Shown: positions 26,865 through 37,459, counted from the first letter of the stretch. The stretch is DNA of 64,000 nucleotides from Thalassospira profundimaris (GCF_003326675.1 NZ_JPWF01000002.1:464834-528833); one strand, 5' to 3'. Numbers and translations are program-made. The notes: generated from the sequence alone by a model not told the origin.

Positions 26865-27571
26865 GATCTAAATAGCCTCGTATATTGGGTTTCGTGTTTC
26901 ATCGATGTCCAGTCGATCAATGGGGCAGATGCCCCGAGATCGGCCAGTTCGGCCGCCATCGCGTGATCCACCGCGACGGAAACCGCGTGATCAAGGGATG
27001 ACAGGGACCGAACCCCATCGGTCTGACCAAGCGGCACCAGACGTACCGCACTGGAAACAAGGTTTGCCGCCATGGCATGCAAATAGGCGGTCAGGGCATC
27101 ACAGAGCGGTACTTTGGCCTCGGCCGCCGCAATACCGACCGCCACCGGATAGGATGGCAACCGATCATCACCGCGCATCCGACCGGCCCAGCGTGACAGC
27201 ATCCCGTCGCCCCAGACCTTTTCCACCGTCGAGACAAAGGCACGTCCCTGTGCAGTTGCCTCCAACGCCATTTCAGATGTCCCGCGCCAGCAATCGGCTT
27301 CGATACCGATGTCAAAAAGCGCATCTTCATCACCGGCAAGGGCAGCCCGCCATGCTGCACAAAACAGCACCGCATCAATCCGCCCGGCTCCGAATTCCAA
27401 TACCCCTTCAACCCAGTTGATCAGGCTGTCGGCCGAGCTTACCCGTCCATCTTCCACCGCATATTCCACACCATGGGAATATGTATAGGCACCGACCGGA
27501 AATGACGGACTAAGCCAGGTCATCAACCGCATCAGGCCCGCGGGGTTAAGGGTCAGGGTTTCAGTGGTCAT
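26861..27571 (-). CDS. ureF: Urease accessory protein UreF
   Basis: An all-helical urease chaperone of 236 residues: [22 protein letters not shown] near the N-terminus and [16 protein letters not shown] at the C-terminus are family hallmarks. It activates the UreG GTPase on the UreD-apourease complex. ATG at 27569-27571 lies inside the ureE 3' end (11-base overlap); longer open frame upstream is only the antiphase reading of the ureE His tail. Confidence 0.95.
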   Translation of the reverse strand: MTTETLTLNPAGLMRLMTWLSPSFPVGAYTYSHGVEYAVEDGRVSSADSLINWVEGVLEFGAGRIDAVLFCAAWRAALAGDEDALFDIGIEADCWRGTSEMALEATAQGRAFVSTVEKVWGDGMLSRWAGRMRGDDRLPSYPVAVGIAAAEAKVPLCDALTAYLHAMAANLVSSAVRLVPLGQTDGVRSLSSLDHAVSVAVDHAMAAELADLGASAPLIDWTSMKHETQYTRLFRS

Positions 27572-28169
27572 GCGGTTTCCCTGCGGTATGGGCGTGGGAA
27601 TGGCTGTGATCACCGTGGCTGTGTGAATGACTGTGTGAATGGCTATGGCTATGGCTGTCATGACTCTGTTTGTAGTCATGATCCTCATGATCGAAATGAT
27701 CATTGCCGTGGCTATGGCCATGCGCCCCACCAAGACCGTGATAGGCCCCGTTTAACGGATTGAATGGTGCAATTTCATTTTCGACCACTCCGCCAAGGCC
27801 GGTAATCATATCGCGCATCACATGATCATCAATGATCCGCAACCGCCCGTCTTTAAGGACCTCGACCGGGGTATGACGATTGCCGATATGCCAGGCCAGC
27901 TTGGCCGCGGCAATCGGGTCGGATGCGGTAATGGTCAGAACCGGCTCCTCGGCCGCGCGCACCACAATCACCCCGCCATCAACAAGGCGCAACCGATCCC
28001 CGTCGGCCAGACGCACCGCATGCGGAAGATCAAGCAGGAAAGGCTCGCCCGCATCATCATGCAGGCGAATACGGCGACGGTGACGGTCAGAAAAGACCAG
28101 TGTCACCGTACCGCGGACCTCGGATGTGTCGGTGCGATCGACCGGGATATGTTCAATGGCGTGACGCAT
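27561..28169 (-). CDS. ureE: Urease accessory nickel metallochaperone UreE with long His-rich tail
   Basis: This 202-residue nickel chaperone has the N-terminal peptide-binding-like domain (LVFSDRHRRRIRL, FLLDLPHAVRLADGD) and the metal-binding domain (AWHIGNRHTPVEV). It ends in a long tail dense in His, Asp and Ser, including several consecutive His-Ser pairs (GHSHGNDHFDHEDH and onward). The tail, encoded at about 27590-27730, should hold many nickel ions. ATG at 28167-28169 was chosen by homology to the usual N-terminus. It sits between ureC and ureF. Confidence 0.93.
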   Translation of the reverse strand: MRHAIEHIPVDRTDTSEVRGTVTLVFSDRHRRRIRLHDDAGEPFLLDLPHAVRLADGDRLRLVDGGVIVVRAAEEPVLTITASDPIAAAKLAWHIGNRHTPVEVLKDGRLRIIDDHVMRDMITGLGGVVENEIAPFNPLNGAYHGLGGAHGHSHGNDHFDHEDHDYKQSHDSHSHSHSHSHSHSHGDHSHSHAHTAGKPHDH

Positions 28170-28182
28170 AAAACTGATCCGA

Positions 28183-29895
28183 TCAGAACAGGAAGTAACG
28201 TTGTGCCATCGGCACAACATCCACCGGTTGACAGGTCAGAAGTTCCCCATCCGCCGTCACCTGATAGGTTTCCGGGTCAACTTCCATCACCGGAAGCGCA
28301 TCGTTAAGCTTCATGTCCTTTTTGCCGATATTGCGCGTGTTCGATACGGCCAGCAATTCCTTGGAAAGCCCGAACTCGGCAGCAATTCCGGCATCAATGC
28401 CGGCTTGCGAGACGAACGAGAAACTCGATTTCGCAAGTGCATTGCCATAAGCACCAAACATCGGACGATAATGAACCGGCTGTGGCGTCGGGATCGAGGC
28501 ATTCGGATCGCCCATCGCTGCGGCAATGATCATCCCGGCCTTGACCACCATGTCGGGCTTGGTGCCAAAGAACATCGGCTTCCAGACCACAAGATCGGCA
28601 ATCTTGCCAACTTCGATGGACCCGACATGGGACGCAATGCCCTGCGCAATTGCCGGGTTGATAGTGTATTTGGCGACATAGCGTTTGGCACGGAAGTTAT
28701 CATTGCCCTTGCCCGCATCTTCGGGCAGTGCGCCGCGCTGTTTCTTCATCTTGTCGGCGGTTTGCCAGGTGCGGGTGATGACCTCACCCACACGGCCCAT
28801 GGCCTGACTGTCCGACGAAATGATCGAAAACGCGCCAAGGTCATGCAGGATGTCTTCGGCCGCGATGGTTTCGCGGCGGATACGGCTTTCGGCAAAAGCC
28901 ACGTCTTCGGGGATTTTCGGATCAAGGTGATGACAGACCATCAACATGTCCAGATGCTCGTCAATCGTGTTGACCGTGAATGGACGTGTCGGGTTGGTCG
29001 AGCTTGGCAGAACGTTGGCTTCACCACACAGCTTGATGATGTCCGGCGCATGGCCACCACCGGCACCCTCGGTATGGAAGGTGTGAATGGTACGGCCCTT
29101 GAACGATGCGTGGGTATGTTCGACAAAGCCGCTTTCATTCAGCGTATCGGTATGGATCATGACCTGAATATCAAGGTCATCGGCAACCGAAAGGCTGGTA
29201 TCAATCGCGGCCGGTGTGGTGCCCCAGTCTTCATGAAGCTTAAGCCCGCAGGCCCCCGCCTTGATTTGCTCAATCAACGACCCCGGAAGGGTCGCATTGC
29301 CCTTGCCAAAGAAACCGATATTCATTGGAATGCCGTCGGCGGCCTGCAACATGCGGGCAATATGCCACGGACCGGGCGTACAGGTGGTGGCGTTCGTACC
29401 CGCCGCCGGGCCGGTACCACCGCCCAACATGCTGGTCACACCGGAATAAAGCGCATCTTCAACCTGTTGCGGGCAAATCCAGTGAATATGGGCATCAATC
29501 CCGCCCGCGGTGATGATATTGCCTTCACCGGCAATGATTTCGGTGCCCGGGCCGATGATAATATTCACGCCGGGCTGCACGTCCGGGTTTCCGGCCTTGC
29601 CGATCCCGGCAATGCGGCCACCCGTGATGCCGATATCGGCTTTGATGATGCCGGTATAATCAAGGATCAGCGCGTTGGTGATAACGGTGTCAACCGCCCC
29701 TTCGGCGCGCGTTGCCTGTGACTGGCCCATGCCGTCACGGATAACCTTGCCACCGCCGAATTTGACTTCTTCGCCAAGGGTGGTGAAATCCTTTTCGACC
29801 TCGATGATCAGGTCGGTATCGGCCAGACGGACTTTATCGCCAACGGTCGGGCCAAACATGGCCGCATAGGATGGACGATCAATTTCATATGCCAT
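28183..29895 (-). CDS. ureC: Urease subunit alpha
   Basis: The catalytic urease subunit of 570 residues hydrolyses urea to ammonia and carbamate. Active-site features are visible: GGIDAHIHW (nickel His pair), GLKLHEDWG (carbamylated Lys), GGGHAPDII, the flap [18 protein letters not shown] with the conserved Cys and His, and [12 protein letters not shown]. The length is that of standard bacterial UreC. The gene follows ureB by 15 bases and precedes ureE. Confidence 0.98.
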   Translation of the reverse strand: MAYEIDRPSYAAMFGPTVGDKVRLADTDLIIEVEKDFTTLGEEVKFGGGKVIRDGMGQSQATRAEGAVDTVITNALILDYTGIIKADIGITGGRIAGIGKAGNPDVQPGVNIIIGPGTEIIAGEGNIITAGGIDAHIHWICPQQVEDALYSGVTSMLGGGTGPAAGTNATTCTPGPWHIARMLQAADGIPMNIGFFGKGNATLPGSLIEQIKAGACGLKLHEDWGTTPAAIDTSLSVADDLDIQVMIHTDTLNESGFVEHTHASFKGRTIHTFHTEGAGGGHAPDIIKLCGEANVLPSSTNPTRPFTVNTIDEHLDMLMVCHHLDPKIPEDVAFAESRIRRETIAAEDILHDLGAFSIISSDSQAMGRVGEVITRTWQTADKMKKQRGALPEDAGKGNDNFRAKRYVAKYTINPAIAQGIASHVGSIEVGKIADLVVWKPMFFGTKPDMVVKAGMIIAAAMGDPNASIPTPQPVHYRPMFGAYGNALAKSSFSFVSQAGIDAGIAAEFGLSKELLAVSNTRNIGKKDMKLNDALPVMEVDPETYQVTADGELLTCQPVDVVPMAQRYFLF

Positions 29896-29910
29896 GTATC
29901 GTTCCCCCGC

Positions 29911-30216
29911 TCAGAGCTTGCCGTTGATTTTGGCGTTAAAGCCGTAAACCATGCCGGACCCGGCATATTTCACCAGATTGACCTCACGCGACTGGCCCGG
30001 TTCAAACCGGACTGCCGTCCCGGCCGGGATATCAAGGCGGAAACCGCGGGCGGCTTCGCGGTCGAAATCAAGACCCGGATTGGTTTCATAGAAATGGTAA
30101 TGCGATCCGACCTGCACCGGACGATCCCCGGTATTGGCCACCATGATGGTTTTGGTTTCGCGTCCCTCGTTAAGAATAAGGGTGCCTTCCTTGGTAATGA
30201 TTTCACCTGGAATCAT
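29911..30216 (-). CDS. ureB: Urease subunit beta
   Basis: A 101-residue structural subunit of urease, with [20 protein letters not shown] at the start and [12 protein letters not shown] in the middle, typical of the family. It assembles with UreA and UreC to a heterotrimer of trimers. It is separate rather than fused to UreA. Spacing is 12 bases from ureA. Confidence 0.97.
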   Translation of the reverse strand: MIPGEIITKEGTLILNEGRETKTIMVANTGDRPVQVGSHYHFYETNPGLDFDREAARGFRLDIPAGTAVRFEPGQSREVNLVKYAGSGMVYGFNAKINGKL

Positions 30217-30228
30217 CTGCTTACCCCC

Positions 30229-30531
30229 TTAACGGATCGGTTCGTGAACGGTGACAAGCTTGGTTCCGTCCGGGAACGTTGCTTCGACCTGGATTTCATG
30301 GATCATTTCGGCAATGCCATCCATCACCTGATCGCGTTTGATCACGGTGGCCCCGTCGCGCATCAAAGCCGCAACAGATTTGCCATCACGCGCCCCTTCG
30401 ACGACATAGTCCGTGATGATTGCGATGGCTTCGGGGTAATTAAGCTTTACCCCCCTTTCAAGGCGATTGCGTGCGACCATGGCCGCAACCGAAACCAGCA
30501 GCTTGTCCTTTTCGCGTGGCGTCAAATTCAT
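30229..30531 (-). CDS. ureA: Urease subunit gamma
   Basis: The 100-residue small urease subunit: [30 protein letters not shown] and [14 protein letters not shown] are diagnostic. It follows ureD by 27 bases. It is structural and has no catalytic residues of its own. Confidence 0.97.
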   Translation of the reverse strand: MNLTPREKDKLLVSVAAMVARNRLERGVKLNYPEAIAIITDYVVEGARDGKSVAALMRDGATVIKRDQVMDGIAEMIHEIQVEATFPDGTKLVTVHEPIR

Positions 30532-30558
30532 GCCTGCCTACTCCTTGGATCCACCGTT

Positions 30559-31491
30559 TTAAATCTCCCACAAACGCGGCAAACGTTCGGGAAGCCCCCT
30601 TGTCTTGTGGCGGAACTGTTTCCACCAAGCACCGTATACCCGGCGCAATTTCATCGGTTCACGCGCCATGAAACGCGCAATCACAATTCCCTTCATCGCG
30701 GTCGCACCGCACAGGACATCATCCCTTGCAAGGCCCGCCGATGCCTGTTCAAGACAGGCGCGCGCATCATCAAGGTGATCTTCGACCCCATGCCCGACCA
30801 GAATGGCCGTGGCATTGGCGCGCGCGCCGTCAAAGGCCGCCGCATGATCCAGAATACGCAACACATCGCCTTCAAGATGCAGCGCATCCCGCCACACCGG
30901 ACGTCCGTCAATCGACACATCCCATGCGTCGCGCGCCAGTCCGGCTTTAAACACTTCACCACGCGCCAGACGGCCAAACACCATCATCTCGCCGGCAAGA
31001 ACCCGGCCGGTTCCCGATGCGGAAATCGTCGTTTTGCGCTTTAACCGTGCCTGATCAAACAGAATCGATTCATGGGGCAACCATTCAAGCCAGCCGCCAT
31101 CTTCGACCATCAGATCAACCGACATTTCGCAGTCCGGCCCGACAGATCGGTAAACTTTCTCGGCGGCCTGCGCGGTAAAAAGGGCGGATGCCCCCGCCTC
31201 AACCTTGCCCGCAAAGGCAAGCTTGTCACCGCCAACCATCCCGCCCGACGTTGTCACCAGAACCGCCGTCGTCAAATCCCCCGCCACCGGACGCGGGAAC
31301 AGGATTTTCATCGGATCACGGTAATAAAGATGATCAAGGGCAGCATGCCCGCCCTGATGGGCAGGACCGGACCCCTGACAGAATGTCACCTCGGCGCGGC
31401 CATCGGTAATGATGCGCGCGGGCGTTCCAATCGTTGCTGTATCTGCATTTTGGGACGCAGATATCGGGGTTTCGAGTTTGCTAAGCTGCAC
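30559..31491 (-). CDS. ureD: Urease accessory protein UreD
   Basis: A urease maturation scaffold of about 310 residues, beta-rich: YYRDPMKILFPRP, TTSGGMVGGDKL, AQAAEKVYRS and LPHESILFDQARL are family segments. The start is uncertain. GTG at 31489-31491, preceded by AGGTGG, fits the expected length; the frame stays open to 31602. It begins the urease genes proper, 176 bases after urtE, with no obvious promoter between, so one transcript with urtABCDE is likely. Confidence 0.9.
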   Translation of the reverse strand: MQLSKLETPISASQNADTATIGTPARIITDGRAEVTFCQGSGPAHQGGHAALDHLYYRDPMKILFPRPVAGDLTTAVLVTTSGGMVGGDKLAFAGKVEAGASALFTAQAAEKVYRSVGPDCEMSVDLMVEDGGWLEWLPHESILFDQARLKRKTTISASGTGRVLAGEMMVFGRLARGEVFKAGLARDAWDVSIDGRPVWRDALHLEGDVLRILDHAAAFDGARANATAILVGHGVEDHLDDARACLEQASAGLARDDVLCGATAMKGIVIARFMAREPMKLRRVYGAWWKQFRHKTRGLPERLPRLWEI

Positions 31492-31667
31492 TAAGCCACC
31501 TGAATTGTTTGGCCCGTTTAATGAACCTGATACCGTTTGCCGGTAATTCCAAGGGGCGTAACAGCAAGATGCGGGCCAATCCCCGAAACCATGCCAAAAC
31601 ACGGATTTCGGGGTTCATTGGTCTGATCAATCACGCGAAAGTTGCGCAATTTTTTGGCAAATGCTGA

Positions 31668-32363
31668 TCAAACAGTCAGATAGGCGCGGACTTTTTCACG
31701 GTCGAGCGTATCCTTGGCACCGGACAAAACGACCTCGCCACGCTCAAGAACGACAATCTCGTCGGCCAGTTCATGGGCAAATTCGAAATATTGCTCGACC
31801 AGCAAGATCGCCATATCGCCGCGATCGGCCAACTGTTTGATAACGCGCTGAATATCCTTGATGATCGACGGCTGAATACCCTCGGTCGGCTCATCTAGCA
31901 CAAGCAATCTTGGGCGAGTCACAAGCGCACGCCCGATGGCAAGTTGTTGCTGCTGACCACCTGAAAGATCCCCGCCGCGACGGCCCAGCATGTCGCGCAG
32001 AACCGGGAACAGTTCAAAAATCTCGTCGGGGATATGGCGCATGGCGCGTGGAAGGGCGGCAAACCCGGTTTCCAGATTTTCCTTCACCGTCAAAAGCGGA
32101 AAAATCTCGCGCCCCTGCGGGACAATGGCGATCCCGTTCGCCGACCGCCGCCAGGACGGATCGCGCGAGATATCCTTGCCTTCCCATTTGATATTGCCAT
32201 CGGCAATCGGGTGCTGACCAACAACGGCGCGCATCAGCGATGTTTTACCAACCCCGTTACGCCCCAGAACCGCTGTTACCTTGCCTGTTTCCGCCCTCAA
32301 TGACACTTTGCGCAGGGCATGGGACGCGCCATAAAACAGATCGATATTGCTGACATCCAGCAT
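31668..32363 (-). CDS. urtE: Urea ABC transporter ATP-binding protein UrtE
   Basis: A LivF-type ATPase of 231 residues. Walker A is GRNGVGKTS, the signature LSGGQQQQLAIGRAL and Walker B LLVLDEPTEGIQP. It is the last gene of urtABCDE, directly before the urease genes, and together with UrtD powers high-affinity urea uptake. ATG at 32361-32363 was chosen by the ribosome site (GGGGGAA) and family N-terminus. Confidence 0.95.
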   Translation of the reverse strand: MLDVSNIDLFYGASHALRKVSLRAETGKVTAVLGRNGVGKTSLMRAVVGQHPIADGNIKWEGKDISRDPSWRRSANGIAIVPQGREIFPLLTVKENLETGFAALPRAMRHIPDEIFELFPVLRDMLGRRGGDLSGGQQQQLAIGRALVTRPRLLVLDEPTEGIQPSIIKDIQRVIKQLADRGDMAILLVEQYFEFAHELADEIVVLERGEVVLSGAKDTLDREKVRAYLTV

Positions 32364-32376
32364 GATGACATTCCCC

Positions 32377-33177
32377 CTAGCGGCCCAGATAAACTTCAAT
32401 GACCCGCGGGTCTTTTTGCACGTGATCAAGACGGCCTTCGGCCAGAACCGATCCTTCGTGCAGAACGGTCACCTTGCAATCAAGGTCACGAACAAATTCC
32501 ATGTCATGTTCGACCACCACAACCGAACGGTCCTTGGCGATCGAGCGCAAAAGCTTGGCGGTTTCCTCGGTCTCGGAATCGGTCATCCCGGCCACCGGTT
32601 CATCGACCAGAAGCAATTCGGGTTCCTGCATCAACAGCATCCCGATTTCGAGCCACTGTTTCTGACCATGCGAAAGATTGGCAGCCGTTTCATCACGCTT
32701 GTCTTCAAGCATGATGGTGACCAGAGTCTTTTCGATCTTGATCTTCTCGGCATCGCTTAACCGATGGAACAGCGCCTGAAACACGCCGCGCCCGCCCGAA
32801 CAGGCCAGAAGAAGGTTGTCAAAAACCGTGTGGCTTTCAAATACCGTCGGCTTCTGGAATTTACGCCCGATGCCAAGATTGGCGATCTCGGCCTCGTCCA
32901 TTTTGGTCAGGTCGATCTCGCTTTTGAACAAGACGTCGCCGGTATCGGGCCGGGTCTTGCCGGTGATGATATCCATCATCGTGGTCTTGCCCGCCCCGTT
33001 CGGGCCGATGATGGCACGAAGTTCGCCCGGCTCGACATAAAAGGACAGACTGTTAAGCGCCCGGAACCCGTCAAAGGTGACCGAAACACCGTCGACATAC
33101 AGAATGGTTTCCGCCCGTGCTGATTTGACCTGTGGCTCGTCCGAGGCATGTGTTTCCATGACAGCAGCTTCGCTCAT
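32377..33177 (-). CDS. urtD: Urea ABC transporter ATP-binding protein UrtD
   Basis: A LivG-type ATPase of 266 residues with Walker A GPNGAGKTT, signature LSHGQKQWLEIG and Walker B LLLVDEPVAGMTDSE, the last being typical of UrtD. An N-terminal extension of about 25 residues is present. Its start overlaps the urtC stop by four bases (ATGA), indicating translational coupling. Confidence 0.96.
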   Translation of the reverse strand: MSEAAVMETHASDEPQVKSARAETILYVDGVSVTFDGFRALNSLSFYVEPGELRAIIGPNGAGKTTMMDIITGKTRPDTGDVLFKSEIDLTKMDEAEIANLGIGRKFQKPTVFESHTVFDNLLLACSGGRGVFQALFHRLSDAEKIKIEKTLVTIMLEDKRDETAANLSHGQKQWLEIGMLLMQEPELLLVDEPVAGMTDSETEETAKLLRSIAKDRSVVVVEHDMEFVRDLDCKVTVLHEGSVLAEGRLDHVQKDPRVIEVYLGR

Positions 33178-34349
33178 GCCTTGCCTCCTTCATCTGCGCG
33201 GCGTTTACGCCAGCTCGTCAATAATGATTGGCGATCTGCCGACCCGAATGCCGGGATCGCGCCAATCACGCCTTTTGGCAGGAACAGCGTCACGGCAATG
33301 AAAAGCCCGCCCAGGAAGAACAGCCAGAAATCCGGCATCACCCCGGTAAAGAAGGTCTTGGCATAGTTGACGATAAACGCGCCAAGTACGGCACCATAAA
33401 GCGTCCCGCGCCCGCCGACCGCGACCCAGATGACGATTTCAATCGACAGGGCCGGGGCAAATTCGCCCGGATTGATGATGCCGACTTGCGGTACATAAAG
33501 CGCACCGGCAATGCCCGCCATGACAGCGGAGACGGTAAAGACAAACAGCTTGTAATATTCCACCCGGTAGCCGGTGAAACGCACACGGCTTTCGGCATCG
33601 CGAATAGCAATCAGAACCTTGCCCAGACGCGACTGGGTAATACCGCGCGCCACGATATAGCACAAACCAAGGAACACGCAGGACGCCACAAACAGTCCGG
33701 CACGCGTGCCATCGGACTGCAACGAGAAGCCCAGCAAATCCTTGAAATCCGTCAGACCGTTATTGCCGCCAAAGCCCATATCGTTGCGGAAAAATGCTAG
33801 CAACAGCGCATAGGTCATGGCTTGTGTAATGATCGAAAGATAAACACCCGTAACGCGCGAGCGGAAGGCAAGGAACCCGAACACAAAGGCCAAAAGCCCC
33901 GGCACAAACATCGCCATGACAATGGCAAACCAGAACATGTCAAAGCCGTACCAGTACCAGGGCAATTCCTTCCAGTTCAGGAACACCATGAAATCCGGCA
34001 GGATCGGATCGCCATAAACCCCGCGATCACCGATCTGACGCATCAGATACATGCCCATCGAATAGCCGCCCAGCGCAAAGAACGCGCCGTGGCCCAGCGA
34101 CAAAATACCACAGAACCCCCAGATCAGATCGACACTCAGCGCCAAAAGCGCATAGCAAAGATACTTCCCCAAAAGGCTCAACATCCAGGTCGGCACATGC
34201 AACGCCGATCCTTCGGGCACCAAAAGATTGCCCGCCGGAACAAGGATGGCCGCCGCAATCAGGATCAAAAGCAGGATCATCCCGCCCCGGTCCTGCAGGA
34301 GCCAGCCAACAACCGGCGTCATTTTGTATTTTTGACGATAATCGGTCAT
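33174..34349 (-). CDS. urtC: Urea ABC transporter permease UrtC
   Basis: A LivM-type inner membrane permease of 391 residues, about ten helices. Family segments SLGHGAFFALGGYSMGMYLMR and the C-terminal VGGRGTLYGAVLGAF with GLFIAVTLFLPKG are present. The N-terminus is slightly extended and basic. It pairs with UrtB to form the channel. Spacing to urtB is three bases. Confidence 0.95.
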   Translation of the reverse strand: MTDYRQKYKMTPVVGWLLQDRGGMILLLILIAAAILVPAGNLLVPEGSALHVPTWMLSLLGKYLCYALLALSVDLIWGFCGILSLGHGAFFALGGYSMGMYLMRQIGDRGVYGDPILPDFMVFLNWKELPWYWYGFDMFWFAIVMAMFVPGLLAFVFGFLAFRSRVTGVYLSIITQAMTYALLLAFFRNDMGFGGNNGLTDFKDLLGFSLQSDGTRAGLFVASCVFLGLCYIVARGITQSRLGKVLIAIRDAESRVRFTGYRVEYYKLFVFTVSAVMAGIAGALYVPQVGIINPGEFAPALSIEIVIWVAVGGRGTLYGAVLGAFIVNYAKTFFTGVMPDFWLFFLGGLFIAVTLFLPKGVIGAIPAFGSADRQSLLTSWRKRRADEGGKA

Positions 34350-34352
34350 GGA

Positions 34353-36056
34353 TCAGGCCTCCACCGCGCGACCTTTAAGGGCAAACAGGCCCTTGGGTCG
34401 TTTCTGGATAAACAGGATCAGTGCAATCAGGACAAAGATCTTGGCCAGAACGGCACCTGCCACCGGCTCAAGGAACTTGTTGACGATGCCAAGGCTGAAC
34501 GCGCCCAGAACCGTCCCCCAAAGATTGCCAACCCCGCCAAACACCACCACCATGAAACTGTCGATGATATAGGTCTGGCCAAGGTTCGGGCTGACATTTG
34601 AAATCTGGCTCAGTGCCACACCGGCAATCCCGGCGATCCCCGAACCCAGACCAAAAGTCAGCGCATCAACGTAGCCGGTCCGAATGCCAACCGATCCGGC
34701 CATGCGGCGGTTCTGGGTCACGGCACGCATCTGAAGACCAAATGCCGTGTAACGCAGAACCCCGGCAATGCCGGCCACCACAATCACACTGAACAGGATG
34801 ATCCAGAGACGGTTATAGGTCAGGACAAGTCCGGTCGAAAATTCAATTGCGCCACTCATGAAATCAGGTGCGGTAACCTGCTGGTTGGTTGCGCCAAAGA
34901 TCGAACGAATGGCCTGCTGAAGCGCCAGACTAACCCCCCATGTCGCAAGCAGGGTTTCAAGCGGACGACCATAAAGGAAGCGGATCACGCACCGTTCAAT
35001 GACAACACCAACCGCCCCGGCAACAAGGAATGCCGCCGGCACAGAAATCGCCAGCGACCATGCCGATCCCGATGGCAGAAACGGCGCGAGCGCCTGTTGC
35101 ACCACAAAGGTGGTATAGGCACCAATCATGATCATTTCGCCATGCGCCATATTGATCACGCCCATCACACCAAAGGTGATGGCAAGACCAACTGCCGCCA
35201 GCAACAGGACCGAGCCCAGACTGATACCGCGATAAACATCGCCAACCGTCTGCCAGGTGGACAGGCGACGCTCAACCGACGAAAGCGCGTCCTTTGCCGC
35301 CTCGACGACTTCGGGCTGATAGCCTTCTGCCTCGGCACTGGCAACGAACTGTGACAGGACAGCGCGAATTTGCGGTGTGGTTTCGCTGGCCAGAACCGCA
35401 ATCGCGGCCAAACGTTCATCGGTGGTTTCACCAGCCGCCAGCGCCATGGTCGCCTCGGCCAGTTGCATGCGCGCCAGCAGGGTTTCATCTTCTTCGCGCT
35501 CGATTGCGCGCAAAAGCAACGGCAACATCGCCGGATCACGGGCATCCATGATCTGTTCGACCGCCGCGGTACGGACATTGATGTCCGGGCTGAACAGGTT
35601 CAACGTCGCCAACGCATCACGCAGCGCCCCGCGCAAACGGTTATTGACCTTGATCTTGCTCAGTTCCTTGGAACTGCTTTCACCGGCCACTTCGCCGCTA
35701 ACGATATCGATATGTGTGAAAACCTTGCCCTTTTTGGTGGCGATCACGACATGTTCGTCGCTATCGCGCACATAAAGATCGCCATCCAGCATGGCCTTAA
35801 GGATCGGGGCCACGCGCGGATCGCCATCGGCGGCCATTTTTTCGATCACCGCAACCTTTTTGGTCGCACTGTTATCATCAAGCTGTTCGGCAATATTTCG
35901 AAGTTCTTCGTCGCTAAACGCCTGCGCCATATCGGGCGCGACGGTTGCAAGCATCACGACACAGGCAACCACACCCATCATTCGGGCTGCCATGTTGCGC
36001 GCTGTGCAAACTGCAAACGGAGAACGGCGCAGTACTGAAAAAATGCCCTTGCGCAT
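34353..36056 (-). CDS. urtB: Urea ABC transporter permease UrtB
   Basis: A LivH-type permease of 567 residues. An N-terminal signal-like segment and a helical, repeat-like periplasmic domain (about 45-280) precede the usual membrane part, which starts near residue 285 with GSVLLLAAVGLAITFGVMGVINMAHGEMIMIG. This extra domain is normal for proteobacterial UrtB. It is separated from urtA by a hairpin-containing gap, which could lower expression of the permease relative to the binding protein. ATG at 36054-36056. Confidence 0.94.
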   Translation of the reverse strand: MRKGIFSVLRRSPFAVCTARNMAARMMGVVACVVMLATVAPDMAQAFSDEELRNIAEQLDDNSATKKVAVIEKMAADGDPRVAPILKAMLDGDLYVRDSDEHVVIATKKGKVFTHIDIVSGEVAGESSSKELSKIKVNNRLRGALRDALATLNLFSPDINVRTAAVEQIMDARDPAMLPLLLRAIEREEDETLLARMQLAEATMALAAGETTDERLAAIAVLASETTPQIRAVLSQFVASAEAEGYQPEVVEAAKDALSSVERRLSTWQTVGDVYRGISLGSVLLLAAVGLAITFGVMGVINMAHGEMIMIGAYTTFVVQQALAPFLPSGSAWSLAISVPAAFLVAGAVGVVIERCVIRFLYGRPLETLLATWGVSLALQQAIRSIFGATNQQVTAPDFMSGAIEFSTGLVLTYNRLWIILFSVIVVAGIAGVLRYTAFGLQMRAVTQNRRMAGSVGIRTGYVDALTFGLGSGIAGIAGVALSQISNVSPNLGQTYIIDSFMVVVFGGVGNLWGTVLGAFSLGIVNKFLEPVAGAVLAKIFVLIALILFIQKRPKGLFALKGRAVEA

Positions 36057-36143
36057 GATCACCAAACCTTTGAATTCAAATTGGAAAATCAAGAAAAGAA
36101 ATCATCAGGAAACTTTGGCAATGCCATCGGCCTGATACAGAAC

Positions 36144-36171
36144 GGGCCGGTCGCGCAAACACGACCGGCCC
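36144..36171 (-). terminator. Attenuator-like hairpin between urtA and urtB
   Basis: GGGCCGGTCG (36144-36153) pairs perfectly with CGACCGGCCC (36162-36171). The T-run is poor, so it probably stabilises or partially ends the urtA message, giving more binding protein than permease. Confidence 0.6.
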
Positions 36172-36184
36172 ATCCCAAAACCAA

Positions 36185-37459
36185 TTAGTACATCGGTTTT
36201 TCACAGTTGCCGCAGACCCACGGATAGGTCCAGTCGGCGGTCAGCTTTGCGCTTTCCGGCAGGAAGTCCGACCAGGCATCGCCAACGACGGTGCCTTCGG
36301 TTTCCCAAACGATGTCGAACTGGCCATCATCCTGAACCTCGCCGATCAGAACCGGCTTGGACAGGTGGTGGTTGGTGTTCATGACAGCGGTGCCACCGGT
36401 CAGGTTGGCAACTTCCTGGCCATACATGGCCTGGCGAACCGCATCAACATCGGTGGTGCCAGCCTGTTCAACAGCCTGTTTCCACATGTTAAAGCCGATA
36501 TAGGTTGCTTCCATCGGGTCGTTGGTTACGCGCTTTTCATCACCGATGAAGGCGTGCCATTTTTTGATGAAGGCAGAGTTGGCATCGGATTCAACCGACT
36601 GGAAATAGTTCCAGGCAGCAAGATGACCAACCAGCGGCGCGGTATCGATACCGGCCAGTTCTTCTTCACCAACCGAGAATGCAACAACCGGAATGTCTTC
36701 GGCTTTGATGCCCTGGTTTGCGAGTTCTTTGTAGAACGGAACGTTCGCGTCACCGTTAATGGTCGAAACAACGGCGGTTTTCTTGCCAGCAGAAGCAAAT
36801 GCTTTCACGTCAGCAACAATCGACTGCCAGTCGGAATGACCGAACGGGGTGTAGTTTTCCATGATGTCGGCATCGGCAATGCCTTTGCCGTTCAGGTAGG
36901 AACGCAGGATTTTGTTGGTGGTACGCGGATAAACATAGTCGGTACCAAGAAGAACGATACGTTCTGCCCCGCCACCATCTTCGCTCATCAGGTAATCAAC
37001 AGCCGGAATGGCCTGCTGGTTCGGCGCTGCACCGGTATAGAACACGTTGCGCGAGCTTTCTTCGCCTTCATACTGAACCGGATAGAACAGCATGCTGTTC
37101 AGTTCCTCGAACACCGGCAGAACCGATTTGCGCGAAACAGAGGTCCAGCAACCAAAGACAACAGAAACCTGATCTTTTTCGATCAGTTCACGTGCTTTCT
37201 CGGCGAAAAGCGGCCAGTCGGATGCCGGGTCAACGACCACAGCTTCGACCTGTTTGCCAAGCAAACCACCATTCTTGTTCAGATCATCGACCAGCATCAG
37301 GACAGTGTCCTTCAGCGTGGTTTCAGAAATCGCCATCGTACCCGAAAGAGAGTGCAGAACACCGACCTTGATGGTATCTGCTGCCTGTGCGGCTGACATT
37401 GCCATTGTCGACAATGCCAAGGCCCCAGCGCCGACAAGCGCCTGAAGCTTCTTATTCAT
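36185..37459 (-). CDS. urtA: Urea ABC transporter substrate-binding protein UrtA
   Basis: A periplasmic urea receptor of 424 residues. A Sec signal peptide ends at AQA-AD (about residue 27). The mature protein shows IKVGVLHSLSGTMAISE and VFGCWTSVSRKSVLPVFEE, both typical of UrtA/AmiC-like proteins, and the C-terminal CGNCEKPMY. It begins the urt-ure cluster. GTGGAGG lies before ATG 37459, and a near-consensus sigma-54 promoter lies about 40 bases upstream, consistent with nitrogen control. Confidence 0.96.
   Translation of the reverse strand: MNKKLQALVGAGALALSTMAMSAAQAADTIKVGVLHSLSGTMAISETTLKDTVLMLVDDLNKNGGLLGKQVEAVVVDPASDWPLFAEKARELIEKDQVSVVFGCWTSVSRKSVLPVFEELNSMLFYPVQYEGEESSRNVFYTGAAPNQQAIPAVDYLMSEDGGGAERIVLLGTDYVYPRTTNKILRSYLNGKGIADADIMENYTPFGHSDWQSIVADVKAFASAGKKTAVVSTINGDANVPFYKELANQGIKAEDIPVVAFSVGEEELAGIDTAPLVGHLAAWNYFQSVESDANSAFIKKWHAFIGDEKRVTNDPMEATYIGFNMWKQAVEQAGTTDVDAVRQAMYGQEVANLTGGTAVMNTNHHLSKPVLIGEVQDDGQFDIVWETEGTVVGDAWSDFLPESAKLTADWTYPWVCGNCEKPMY

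Noticed and set aside
27590..27730. Short tandem DNA repeats that look like a CRISPR or microsatellite
   Set aside because: These are the His/Ser/Asp codons of the UreE tail; there are no spacers of regular length.
28201..29721. A 506-codon open frame on the plus strand opposite ureC
   Set aside because: It is the antiphase shadow of ureC. The real product on the minus strand has every urease active-site motif, and the plus-strand translation has no recognisable pattern or ribosome site.
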